A stretch of DNA of 64,000 bases, taken from NCBI GenBank assembly GCA_947626675.1, contig CANQTC010000002.1, positions 62,001 through 126,000 on the forward strand, read 5' to 3'. Positions 42,910-52,123 of this stretch are shown piece by piece. A program made the translations under genes and the position numbers. Under the pieces are notes generated by a model. It had not been told where the DNA came from, did no database searches, and worked only from the letters and a program-made list of their open reading frames with translations. Each line of letters begins with the position of its first letter. Within the stretch, counting starts at the first letter, position 1. The DNA comes from an uncultured Coprococcus sp. (GTDB lineage: Bacteria; Bacillota; Clostridia; Lachnospirales; Lachnospiraceae).

Positions 42910-45900
42910 TTATACATCCATCTTCACCTCTGTAGCAAACAGTTTATTTTCCCTTTCTTCTGGAACAAAAGATATTTTTTTCCCTTTTTGAATCACTTCC
43001 ATTGCATGCTCCGTCTTTGCATAAATATTTTCGTTAATAGAATATTCTTTTCCATCAGCGCCAATGACATAGGCATAAAAACTTTTTGTTCCCTTTCCAA
43101 CGTATTTAACTGTTCCTGTAATACGTCTTGAATCTACATCTGTAATGAGTGTCTGTGTTTCAGCCACCTGAACAGCAGGCTCCGTCCTGTATACCTGCTC
43201 ATCCACAAAATCCGGATACTGATTTTTATATTGTCTGATAATACGGTCTGTATCTGTCATAACATCACAGCCGAGTCCGAGATATAATTTCCTATCACCG
43301 ATAATATAAAACTCCTCCTTGGCTCTCGTAGCCGCAACATTCATTATATTCGCTTCGGTCACTGCCCAGCGCGCTGCACCGCTGCTCTGCCAATCGGCAC
43401 CAAGCACAAAAAATACGATTGGCGCCTCTTTTCCCTGAAATGTATGAACAGTCCCAACATTGGTCGGCTTGCCATGTTCATCGTATCTGGTAAAATGAAT
43501 TTTCCGTAATTTCTGCGAAAGCTGATATGCCACATTGGAAAACGGCGTAATGACATAAATCACATCTTTTTCGTTTCTATCTAAGATTTTCGGATTTTTA
43601 TCTATCATCTCACTAAGTTTTTGCAAAAGAAATTCTCCCTGCTCCTCAACATATTTATTATTCGCCGTTCCACCAACATCAAACCACCCTGTTTTTCCAT
43701 ACTTTTCCATCCCCTGCACCATAAATCCATCATATGAAATCAGGTTTGAAATTGTAAACATCGGGTATCGACATCGTCTATGCACCCATAGCGGAATACC
43801 AACCCATGAGTCCTCCGACTTGTCCTGTTTTCGATAAAACCCATACGGACTCGCCTCATCCACTAAAGTCTGTACGGATGCCGATGCTGATAAATATTTT
43901 TCCGTCACTCCAAAATGTCTGCCCAGCATATATAAGGTATTAGAATCCAACGTAAGAACCGGTTTAATCTGAAACGGATCGCCGACTACCATCACATGCC
44001 TACTGCGATAAATCGCCCCAACAGCCGCCTGTGGCAACGCTTGTCCCGCTTCATCAATAAAAAGATGCCCCAGTGTCTCCGCCCCAAGATTTTTACACAT
44101 ACGCGAAAAACTGGCAAATGTCGAACTAATCACCGGAATTGTCATATTAATCCAGTTCCAAGCAGCCTCTATCACAGGTTTTTGCTCCAGGTATTTTTCC
44201 TGCTGATTCCAAACAATAATGGCTGCCTTTATATTTTTTCTGTTTTCATAAAGAAACTGTTTTCGAACACATAATGCCATAACAAACAGTTTTGACTGTG
44301 CCACACGATATGCTTCGTCAAACCAGGGGGTTGATAGCTGTAAATCATCATACTCCTGATTCATATTGAGCGGCTCTGCCTTACTGTTGTTTATAACATT
44401 TTCATATTGACAGACTATTTTTTTCAAATTTGAAATTTTACCTGCTTCTGCCATCTTCCAACTGTTAAACTTCTGCTGAAGCTCTGCCTTTTTTTCTGCA
44501 CTACGTCTCAATTTCGTCTGCCATAAAAAAATATTGTTATTAATTTCTTTCTCCTGCCTGCTGCATTCTGTATCTTCATCACTTAATTTTACGAGCTGAG
44601 CTGTAATGTCATTTAATCTACTCCTATATTCCTCTTTCTTTTTCTTCCCCGCAAAAAAACAAGGTCGTTGCGTCTCGTATACCTGAAGACACTTGTCCAT
44701 ACTGGTCATGTTTCTTCGGACAGTTTCTGCTCTGTTTTGCACTCCCTTCAGACTGAATTGTAACTGTTCCAACTGCTGCACACATTCCTGTTCAATTGCT
44801 GTAAGCTTCTGAAGTTCTGTATACAGTTCATTTTCTTTCTTCTCTAACTCTTTTTGATAATTTCCACAAACCTGTTCCAGCCTTTGAGTACATTCCTGAT
44901 ATGCCCGAATGTTGTCTGCAAATGCCTGCCCTTTTGTTCGAAGCGCTTTTACTTCCTCATAATGCTTCAGAAATTGTTTATATATACCTTGAACCGGCAT
45001 ATACTCTTCTTCCAGATATTTGTGAATGTGCTTCATATGCATGAGAATATTGGTCATATTATCCGCTTTTCCACCCTCAAGTGAAAATATGCCCCAAAAC
45101 TTTTCTTCTCCCGGAACAGCTTTTTTTATCAGTTCCTCTCTTTTCTTCCCATTCTCATCTTCTATCCACTTTACCGATGCTATCGAATTCGATATCTCAC
45201 GAAAATAGTCCGCCTCTTTAAGTTCCCTGAGCAGAGATTTGTCAATTCCCTTACACAACGGAAGTTCATTCACAATGTTTTGAACAGCACCATTATTCGA
45301 ACTTGCAACCACGATATTATTTTCAGTAATATATCCCGGAAGCTCCCCTATCGATGCAGAATTAAAATAAATTGTTTTCTCTGTTCCCTTGATAAAATAA
45401 TCCGGAAGTTTCGCAATATCATACGCCTGCTGCACGACTAACTGTGCAAATATGTCCTTCAAAAGTGTCGTTTTTCCGGTTCCAGGCGGACCATTGACAC
45501 TTCGCATCTGATTGTTATCAAAACCAATAGATAAATTTACCGCAACTTGCTGCATCAGAGAAAGCGCATATATCGTATTGCTTGGAAAACGTCCCAAAGG
45601 ATAATTCTTCGGCTGAAGAATCTTTTCAAACATATGCGAATTGAAATTCACTGAATCTTTTTTGCTGTCAAGGTTCATGCGTTCCTTTTTATTTCCATAT
45701 AAATATGCATTTAAATTGACCGTTTCGATTTTTTTTGCCTTTTCCAAATCATCGATAAAAAAAGAATGCAGATTCGTTGCCTCAGTCTCTATATTGCCCG
45801 TAATCTGCATCCGGCAATTTGTCACATCAATCCCATATCGCAGGAGTTCTTTTTGCATTGCTGCATTAAATCTCTCCGGATTTCCGACTGTACCATCAAA

Positions 45901-46341
45901 ATCCTGAGAAAGCTGATTTTTAAATTTTTTCTCAAATTCCTGAAACTCTTTCTCATGGGGAACCCTTTTGAATTTTCGTATGTAAGCACTTTCTGTAAAA
46001 AATGTCATACCTGCCAGAAATCTAAGATTTTTGTCAAAATACAGTGCAAAACTAAACTTATCTCCCATACGAATATCTTCATCCGTCGGCTTCAAACCGT
46101 ACTGCGTTCGAAGTATGTCCACAACTTCCTGAAATTTAAAGATATCAAAATAAACAACGACGCCTCCTTTTTGTCGCTGATTCCATTTCTTTTTTTCAAT
46201 TTCATGCATAAACAGAGAATAAAAATCCTGTCCCTGCAAATCATTCAGAGTGAGAATAGCCTTATCATTGAGACTAATGTCTCCCTCTGATAAATGTTCC
46301 ACCATTATCCATGATTCTAAAATCTTATATTTTTCTATCAT
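42910..46341 (-). CDS. Large SF1 (Upf1/DNA2-like) helicase with coiled coil and cold-shock-like tail
   Basis: 1143 residues. N-terminal region about 1-270 of unknown fold; helicase core begins with SVNGPPGTGKTTLLKDIFAQ (Walker A, about 285), is split by a coiled coil of about 170 residues rich in E, K and Q (about 470-650), and resumes with HLFIDEAGQALPQAAVGAIY (Walker B), VVGDPFQIKPV (motif III), VGTVHTFQGKEAPIVFFVLG and NVAATRAKEEFYIIGD (motifs V and VI). The last 75 residues (ITGTVKYVGKGTKSFYAYVI, KKISFVPEERENKLFATEV) look like a cold-shock or OB fold. No nuclease motif was seen. Isolated gene in accessory DNA; nucleic-acid remodelling in defence or repair is inferred. Confidence 0.82.
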   Translation of the reverse strand: MIEKYKILESWIMVEHLSEGDISLNDKAILTLNDLQGQDFYSLFMHEIEKKKWNQRQKGGVVVYFDIFKFQEVVDILRTQYGLKPTDEDIRMGDKFSFALYFDKNLRFLAGMTFFTESAYIRKFKRVPHEKEFQEFEKKFKNQLSQDFDGTVGNPERFNAAMQKELLRYGIDVTNCRMQITGNIETEATNLHSFFIDDLEKAKKIETVNLNAYLYGNKKERMNLDSKKDSVNFNSHMFEKILQPKNYPLGRFPSNTIYALSLMQQVAVNLSIGFDNNQMRSVNGPPGTGKTTLLKDIFAQLVVQQAYDIAKLPDYFIKGTEKTIYFNSASIGELPGYITENNIVVASSNNGAVQNIVNELPLCKGIDKSLLRELKEADYFREISNSIASVKWIEDENGKKREELIKKAVPGEEKFWGIFSLEGGKADNMTNILMHMKHIHKYLEEEYMPVQGIYKQFLKHYEEVKALRTKGQAFADNIRAYQECTQRLEQVCGNYQKELEKKENELYTELQKLTAIEQECVQQLEQLQFSLKGVQNRAETVRRNMTSMDKCLQVYETQRPCFFAGKKKKEEYRSRLNDITAQLVKLSDEDTECSRQEKEINNNIFLWQTKLRRSAEKKAELQQKFNSWKMAEAGKISNLKKIVCQYENVINNSKAEPLNMNQEYDDLQLSTPWFDEAYRVAQSKLFVMALCVRKQFLYENRKNIKAAIIVWNQQEKYLEQKPVIEAAWNWINMTIPVISSTFASFSRMCKNLGAETLGHLFIDEAGQALPQAAVGAIYRSRHVMVVGDPFQIKPVLTLDSNTLYMLGRHFGVTEKYLSASASVQTLVDEASPYGFYRKQDKSEDSWVGIPLWVHRRCRYPMFTISNLISYDGFMVQGMEKYGKTGWFDVGGTANNKYVEEQGEFLLQKLSEMIDKNPKILDRNEKDVIYVITPFSNVAYQLSQKLRKIHFTRYDEHGKPTNVGTVHTFQGKEAPIVFFVLGADWQSSGAARWAVTEANIMNVAATRAKEEFYIIGDRKLYLGLGCDVMTDTDRIIRQYKNQYPDFVDEQVYRTEPAVQVAETQTLITDVDSRRITGTVKYVGKGTKSFYAYVIGADGKEYSINENIYAKTEHAMEVIQKGKKISFVPEERENKLFATEVKMDV

Positions 46342-46443
46342 TTCAGAACAAAGCTCCTTCGTATCTGTTTGAATCGGTCATCACAATTTTGCCGTAATTG
46401 TTAACAGTAAAATTTTTATTACAATTATACAAATGTCTTTCAA

Positions 46444-47526
46444 TTAATGTTTACTTAATTTTGCACGTTTATTTGCAAAATAAAAATCTATTACCCGTAC
46501 AATAGCCATACAAAGCAATGCTGCTGTAAAGGTCATTGCAAGATACATAACAACAATTAAAGAATAGTTGAAATCCGTCTTTATTTTGCTCAATGGAAAA
46601 CGTATAATGTTGTGTGTCATATACACAGCAAAACTCATTTTCCCCAAAAATGATATAATTTTGTTATCAAGCATTTTAATCTGTAAACCGCCAAATGACA
46701 TCGTAACTCCAATGGAAATGATGTAGATAACTACCACATCTAAATTTTTGTTCCAAGCAAACCATGCATACAGAACAGTAGACAAGATACAGATAATTTC
46801 TATAACAAACAAAAGATACTTGTTATATTTTTTTAATATTCCCGACTTAACAACAGCATAACATACACAACCCAACGAAATTTCAGCAAATGCTCTTAGA
46901 AAACCTGAATAAAATATACCGTTTTTTTCATAAAGCAAATTGAAGTTTTTATAAGTAACATTTAAATATCCAATCAAAAAAACTGACACAATCGGTGCTA
47001 TGTAACAGCAATATAATTTGTGGTATTTAATAAGTATCGGAGTCATTATAAATAAAACCAATATCAAAGCAGACAAATACCATAAAGCATTTCCCCACGG
47101 CAAGCCCTCGTATCCCGCCATGTAAAAGAGAAATGTTTGTGGGAGAAATTTTACTCCGCTGATTATTGCATCTTTTAAACTAACATCCTCAAAGTATGCC
47201 CATATAAGAGTCAGAACCGCAACTACTATTATATTGTATTTCAAGAAAAAGCGGTACTTTTTTAATACATATTTAATACTGGTATCCAGTACATCAGTAT
47301 TATCTACACTTTGATACTTTTCAGAACCTAGAGACGATGCCAGCAGATACCCCGACACTATGAAAAAGAATTTCACTGCAATATAGCCATATTCAAAAAG
47401 TTGTTTTTCATCTTTAAACCCCCGAGATAAATGGTACAACGCAACCATCACAGCAAAAATTATCTTGTACAAATCAATTTTAGCATTCCTACAAACCGTT
47501 TTATCAAATGATTTGTTTTTCTCCAC
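46444..47526 (-). CDS. Acyltransferase 3 family membrane protein
   Basis: 360 residues from the GTG at 47526, which has GAGGAGG nine bases upstream; longer frames to 47610 lack a site. Ten or so helices. Family marks: KIDLYKIIFAVMVALYHLSR (catalytic His of helix 1), FFIVSGYLLA and a C-terminal FLGKMSFAVYMTHNIIRFP. Such enzymes O-acetylate surface sugars or lipids. No glycan cluster is nearby. Confidence 0.85.
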   Translation of the reverse strand: MEKNKSFDKTVCRNAKIDLYKIIFAVMVALYHLSRGFKDEKQLFEYGYIAVKFFFIVSGYLLASSLGSEKYQSVDNTDVLDTSIKYVLKKYRFFLKYNIIVVAVLTLIWAYFEDVSLKDAIISGVKFLPQTFLFYMAGYEGLPWGNALWYLSALILVLFIMTPILIKYHKLYCCYIAPIVSVFLIGYLNVTYKNFNLLYEKNGIFYSGFLRAFAEISLGCVCYAVVKSGILKKYNKYLLFVIEIICILSTVLYAWFAWNKNLDVVVIYIISIGVTMSFGGLQIKMLDNKIISFLGKMSFAVYMTHNIIRFPLSKIKTDFNYSLIVVMYLAMTFTAALLCMAIVRVIDFYFANKRAKLSKH

Positions 47527-47711
47527 TGTAAAAATCCTCCTCAAACTGCAATAAAATTTCTCAACCGACACTCCAATAATCATCTGTTCTATACTGTTAT
47601 CAGTGTACATTTTTCGATATTTTTATAATATCACCTTAACCATACAGTAAGTCGAATTTCATATTAATATCGGAAAATGCTTCTTTTATGTATTTAATTA
47701 TTTCACTCATC

Positions 47712-47962
47712 TTATTCACGTTTTCGACAATAATTACTATTTTCTCCAACCTTAAGACCGCACTTGCGTTTTACCTGTGCAACATACAAACTGGATACCT
47801 GAAAGCCATAATGTTCAAGAACCCATGCTTCAATCTCCGTATAGGTAACCGAACCCTTGAAATGCTTTAAATAGTCGGCATTTCCGGTTCAAAGTCTACA
47901 TGCACATAGTTATCGACCTCTTGGTGGTGCAAGAGGACAACCGTCTCGACATGAATACCAAA
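47712..47962 (-). pseudogene. Relic of an RlmD-like C-terminal extension
   Basis: Two frames together read HVETVVLLHHQEVDNYVHVD then, after a frameshift, SVTYTEIEAWVLEHYGFQVS and SLYVAQVKRKCGLKVGENSN to a TAA at 47712. It matches the tail of the intact RlmD at 49143 (TVHVETVVMLSHKKPDSVIN and TYKMIKEYIEAKYGFKVHTA) in order and spacing. So it is the remnant of a second RlmD-type gene or of a protein sharing that tail. Confidence 0.65.
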
Positions 47963-48109
47963 TTAGAACATATCCCCGCAAAATTGCGGAAATATGAGCA
48001 ATATTTATACAGTACTAATACTGCTCGTGCATCCCTTTTCCCACAAAACCTAAGATTCCTACTGCTCTAACCATAAAAATGTTTTTTTGAAACAATAACC
48101 GTATATTTT

Positions 48110-49099
48110 CTATATTCCTTGATCATCAATTATCTTATTAATCGGAAATAACTTTATGTATTCTTGCTCTAATAAACGTTTACTAAAAATCGGATCTGAA
48201 CATTCGGACATATATGGCAATACTATATTTAACAAAGGACGCATGTTATGAGCACACATTTCAATTTCATCCTTATTTGATGGAATAGCTTGACAAACTT
48301 TATTATAATATATTACCCAATACTCCCCTTCTATCTCTTTGAAGTCAAAAGGAAACATCCTACAATCTATTGGTCTATTAGCGTAAATAGAACATTTACT
48401 GTTTTGAAAAAAGACACATTCCTTCTTTTCGTCACCATTTACTCGCTTCATTTGATATAAATTATTTGTTAATTTAATAGCGAATGAATCAATACTTCTC
48501 TTTGTAATTCGTGAAATATTTTCTGCCTCGAATGGCAGCAAGATTGGCATATCTATCTCTTCGCAGTTACAACAACAATTAAATTTACCAATGCAACCAT
48601 TGCAAAATTGATATGTTCCCTTATTTACTTTATGCTCTGAACTTAATGTCAATACATATGGGCTATTATAAACCTGTTTATTTTTATACACAAATGTACA
48701 ATAACCGCTCAACATTTTTTCATTAATATATCTTAATACAATTGTTCCTCGCTCATCTTTTCGACGATTTTTTGATTCATATGTACCTAATAAAATCTGA
48801 TTTTTGAATTCTCCCTTAAACTCATATATTCTATTACTCAATTTCATATTTCCAGTAACCTCTCGCCCCAATTGATTCAAATGCACGTCTTCCGTTTGCA
48901 AATTTTTTTCTTCTCCAAAAAAAGAATTCCAGTCACCTTCAATTGAAATTTCATTAACACTCTCATTAACCCTTTTTTCTCTTTTCTTTTGAAAATATTT
49001 AATTATTTTAGAACCTCCCCACCCTAATACTGTTCCAATTATTGCGCTTATGATTGGAACCCAAATATAATTTTGAAAAACGTACACAAAATCACTCAT
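48110..49099 (-). CDS. Membrane protein with beta domain and YkgJ-type cysteine cluster
   Basis: 329 residues. One N-terminal helix (about 10-33) then a basic stretch; residues about 48-155 look like a small beta-barrel (LQTEDVHLNQLGREVTGNMK, YEFKGEFKNQILLGTYESKN, MLSGYCTFVYKNKQ). Residues about 165-329 form a YkgJ-like metal cluster domain with CNGCIGKFNCCCNCEEID, then CVFFQNSKCSIYANRPIDCR, MFPFDF and CQAIP. YkgJ domains are thought to bind zinc or an iron-sulfur cluster. GGAAGG precedes the ATG. The combination with a membrane anchor and barrel is unfamiliar. Confidence 0.7.
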   Translation of the reverse strand: MSDFVYVFQNYIWVPIISAIIGTVLGWGGSKIIKYFQKKREKRVNESVNEISIEGDWNSFFGEEKNLQTEDVHLNQLGREVTGNMKLSNRIYEFKGEFKNQILLGTYESKNRRKDERGTIVLRYINEKMLSGYCTFVYKNKQVYNSPYVLTLSSEHKVNKGTYQFCNGCIGKFNCCCNCEEIDMPILLPFEAENISRITKRSIDSFAIKLTNNLYQMKRVNGDEKKECVFFQNSKCSIYANRPIDCRMFPFDFKEIEGEYWVIYYNKVCQAIPSNKDEIEMCAHNMRPLLNIVLPYMSECSDPIFSKRLLEQEYIKLFPINKIIDDQGI

Positions 49100-49142
49100 A
49101 ATGCATTTCCTTCCTTTGTCATATAATCTCTAAATCTATATT

Positions 49143-50831
49143 TCAAATTAAATCAAAATATCCCAACGCATCCTTTATCGCTTCCACTTTCTCCACTGTT
49201 GGATGTTTCCTCGGCTGTTTCAATTCCTCTACCGCATTAGGAGCATCATACATCGGCAATCCTAAATCCCGTTTTACCTCTGCGATATATGCGGTATGTA
49301 CTTTGAAGCCGTACTTCGCTTCTATGTATTCCTTAATCATCTTATATGTAACTCGCTCTTTCGGCTTGTATGCTGCGGCTCTCTTGGCGATATTATCAAG
49401 CGGCACTTTGCCCTCACCCTCACCAAACTCGACTTTTACGTTGATTACGCTGTCGGGTTTTTTGTGGGAAAGCATTACAACCGTCTCAACATGCACTGTC
49501 CCCACAAATTGGTCGACAGCACATGCCCTCTTCACATAATATCCATTTTCCTGGAATGTTGCTAAGTCTCTGATTAATGATGTTGGCTTACAGCTTATGT
49601 AGACAATTTCGTCTACCCCATAATTTATAATCTTGGCAAGCGCTTTCGGATTGATACCATCACGCGGCGGATCAAGGACTATGATATCCGGCTTTTCTTT
49701 AATATCATCTATCACCTTCAGTACATCTCCCGCAATAAATTCACAATTAGAAAGATTGTTTAACTTTGCGTTTTCTCTTGCTGCAATTACAGCCTCTTCT
49801 ACAATCTCCACCCCTATTACCTTTTTGGCGACAGGTGATAACATCTGCGCAATCGTTCCGGTTCCGCTGTACAAATCAAAGATGACCTTGTCCTTCGTTT
49901 CTCCAACATACGACCTTGCTTTATCATATAATCGTTCCGCACTTTTCGTATTGGTCTGAAAGAAGGAAAATGGCGATATCTTGAACGTAAGCCCCAGAAT
50001 TTCCTCATATATATATTCCTCTCCATAGAGCAATGTTGTTCTATCACTGATTACGGCATCAGCGAGGCTGTCATTTTCTGTATGAAGAATTCCTGCGATT
50101 TTTCCTTCAAGCGGCAAATCACATAAACCTGTTACATAAGCTGATAAGTCGAGACTTTCTATATTCTGTGTTGTCGTTACAAGATTCACAAGGATTTCTT
50201 TTGTTGTATAGGACTGTCTTACTACAAGATGGCGCAATAACCCCGTATGCTGCATCTTTTTATAATAAGGCAGATTCGCCTTCTGACAAAAGGCTAAGGT
50301 ATAGGCTACGATTTTATTATAGTCATTACTTACGATGCTACAATCCTTTATATTGACAATATCATATGTACTGTTTTTCTTATGAAGTCCAAGCGCCAGC
50401 GGTCCATCTTTATACTCATCGCCAAATGAAAACTCCATCTTATTTCTGTATCCTGATGTTACAGGCGAACCAATAATCCCCTCCCACTCATACGGATGCA
50501 GCTTGCTGTCTATAACCCCATCAAGCAGATTTTTCACAAGTTCTGACTTTAATTTCAACTGGTTTTCATAACTTAGCATCTGATAGGTACATCCGCCGCA
50601 GAAACCGAAATGCGAACAGCATGGTTCGCCATCCTCTATGTCTGACGGTTCAAGAACCTCCAAAAGTCTGCCTTCCGCCTTGCCTTTTCTAAGTTTTGTA
50701 ATCATACAGGATATTTTTTGTCCTTTTAAAGCCCCTTTTACAGTTACTCTTCTATCCTTTGCCATAAAGCTTCCCTTATTAGGAAAGTCATATGTATCAA
50801 TTATTCCTTCTACGATATCGTGTTTCTTCAC
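49143..50831 (-). CDS. rlmD: 23S rRNA (uracil-C5)-methyltransferase, RlmD/TrmA family
   Basis: Methylates a uridine in 23S rRNA with SAM. 562 residues, about 100 longer than E. coli RlmD. TRAM domain about 1-60, Fe-S cysteines in CCSHFGFCGGCTYQ, SAM site IFDLYSGTGTIAQML, VLDPPRDGINPKAL and nucleophile loop VYISCKPTSLIRDL. The last 100 residues are the Lachnospiraceae-type extension (VTYKMIKEYIEAKYGFKVHT) ending in a helix. GTG start after AGAGGTG. Target uridine is assigned by family only. Confidence 0.93.
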   Translation of the reverse strand: MKKHDIVEGIIDTYDFPNKGSFMAKDRRVTVKGALKGQKISCMITKLRKGKAEGRLLEVLEPSDIEDGEPCCSHFGFCGGCTYQMLSYENQLKLKSELVKNLLDGVIDSKLHPYEWEGIIGSPVTSGYRNKMEFSFGDEYKDGPLALGLHKKNSTYDIVNIKDCSIVSNDYNKIVAYTLAFCQKANLPYYKKMQHTGLLRHLVVRQSYTTKEILVNLVTTTQNIESLDLSAYVTGLCDLPLEGKIAGILHTENDSLADAVISDRTTLLYGEEYIYEEILGLTFKISPFSFFQTNTKSAERLYDKARSYVGETKDKVIFDLYSGTGTIAQMLSPVAKKVIGVEIVEEAVIAARENAKLNNLSNCEFIAGDVLKVIDDIKEKPDIIVLDPPRDGINPKALAKIINYGVDEIVYISCKPTSLIRDLATFQENGYYVKRACAVDQFVGTVHVETVVMLSHKKPDSVINVKVEFGEGEGKVPLDNIAKRAAAYKPKERVTYKMIKEYIEAKYGFKVHTAYIAEVKRDLGLPMYDAPNAVEELKQPRKHPTVEKVEAIKDALGYFDLI

Positions 50832-50938
50832 ATTGCACCTCTTATTTCATAACATTATAAGGAAATACAAATTTTTTTCATATTATCCTCATGAATACAC
50901 TTTAAAACAGTTTCCACTGTCTTCTTTCACCAATCACA

Positions 50939-51460
50939 TCAAAACAATCCCCACCATTTTCTTTCAGCGGAAGGCTTATGTCCCGGCAATTCATTTTCTG
51001 CAAAAAACGGTTTTCCATTCTTGTCAAAATCAAGCAGCATATAGGTTCCAATTCTTCCGTCACGCGGTAATGCAAGGCTTCCCGGATTGACGATATAAGA
51101 ACCGCCATAATATTTCAAGGTTCTCACATGGGTATGACCAAACATAACGATATCGTATCCTCGTTCCTTAATCATATCCTCTAACCTTTCCGTTCCATAA
51201 CTTACATGCTGCCTGTGTCCATGTGTAATATATGTATACTTATTCCCTATCATAAATTCTTCATCATAAGGCAAATCAGTATGCCAGTCATTATTTCCGG
51301 CAACCATATGGATTTCACAGTCAAAGTTATCGCGTATAAATTCCTCATCGCCACACACATCACCAAGATGTACCAGCATATCAATATCACCTACAATATC
51401 CCGGATTTGTCTGATACAACTTGTCTTGCCATGCGTATCACTAATGATAAGAACTTTCAT
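50939..51460 (-). CDS. YfcE/MJ0936-family metallophosphoesterase
   Basis: 173 residues. Metal ligands in MKVLIISDTHGK, MLVHLGDVCGDEEFI, MVAGNNDW, ITHGHRQHV and MFGHTHV; end NPGSLALPRDGRIGTYM. Phosphodiesterase activity on small substrates is known for the family. Its start overlaps the rdgB stop by 20 bases, a common pairing in Firmicutes. Confidence 0.94.
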   Translation of the reverse strand: MKVLIISDTHGKTSCIRQIRDIVGDIDMLVHLGDVCGDEEFIRDNFDCEIHMVAGNNDWHTDLPYDEEFMIGNKYTYITHGHRQHVSYGTERLEDMIKERGYDIVMFGHTHVRTLKYYGGSYIVNPGSLALPRDGRIGTYMLLDFDKNGKPFFAENELPGHKPSAERKWWGLF

Positions 51461-52040
51461 TTATAACCTCCCGGATAAGCCGTAAGGCATTCCCTCTATG
51501 ACTTATCTCATTTTTCTCCTCAGGCGAAAGTTCTGCGGTAGTCTTTCCCCTCTCCGGTAAAAAGAATATCGGATCGTAGCCAAAACCATTCTCCCCCCGC
51601 TCTTCATAGCCTATTATTCCTTCTATTGTTCCACGCCTTGTAACGGTTCTGCCATCCGGAAATGCCGCTGCTATTGCACACACGAAACGAGCTGTACGTT
51701 TCTCATCAGGAACACCCGCAAGCTTGTCCATTATTGCCTTATTCTTTATTCTGTAAGATGTATCCTCTCCCATAAATCTCGCACTATATATTCCCGGTGC
51801 TTTATCCAGATAATCCACCTCAAGCCCGGAGTCATCTGCCAGTACCAGACATCCTGCAATTTTGCAAATAGCCTCAGCCTTTATAATCGCGTTTTCCTCA
51901 AATGTCTTTCCATCCTCAACGATATCCGCATCAATCCCCGCTTCCTTCATTGACATAATCTCATAGCCGCAATCAGCCAAAATCATTCTGATTTCCTTCA
52001 TCTTATTTTCATTTCCTGTTGCAAATATCAATTTTTTCAT
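51441..52040 (-). CDS. rdgB: XTP/dITP diphosphatase (HAM1 family)
   Basis: Removes deaminated purine nucleotides (ITP, XTP) from the pool. 199 residues: LIFATGNENKMKEIRMILAD, VLADDSGLEVDYLDKAPGIY, GFGYDPIFFLPERGKTTAEL and SHRGNALRLI. Standard length. RBS AAAGGA some ten bases upstream. Confidence 0.96.
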   Translation of the reverse strand: MKKLIFATGNENKMKEIRMILADCGYEIMSMKEAGIDADIVEDGKTFEENAIIKAEAICKIAGCLVLADDSGLEVDYLDKAPGIYSARFMGEDTSYRIKNKAIMDKLAGVPDEKRTARFVCAIAAAFPDGRTVTRRGTIEGIIGYEERGENGFGYDPIFFLPERGKTTAELSPEEKNEISHRGNALRLIREVINESSYH

Positions 52041-52123
52041 ATATATTTTTTCCTTTCACATATATTCAGGTAAGTGCGAAACAACTGTATTCATACTACA
52101 CCTCAGCGCACGCTATCAACTAT

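Noticed and set aside
45766-46290. 174-codon plus-strand frame opposite the helicase
   Set aside because: Antisense shadow of a coding region; composition is not protein-like.
48110-49099. Ferredoxin or radical-SAM enzyme because of clustered cysteines
   Set aside because: No CxxxCxxC radical-SAM or ferredoxin CxxCxxC spacing; the pattern fits YkgJ-type clusters better.
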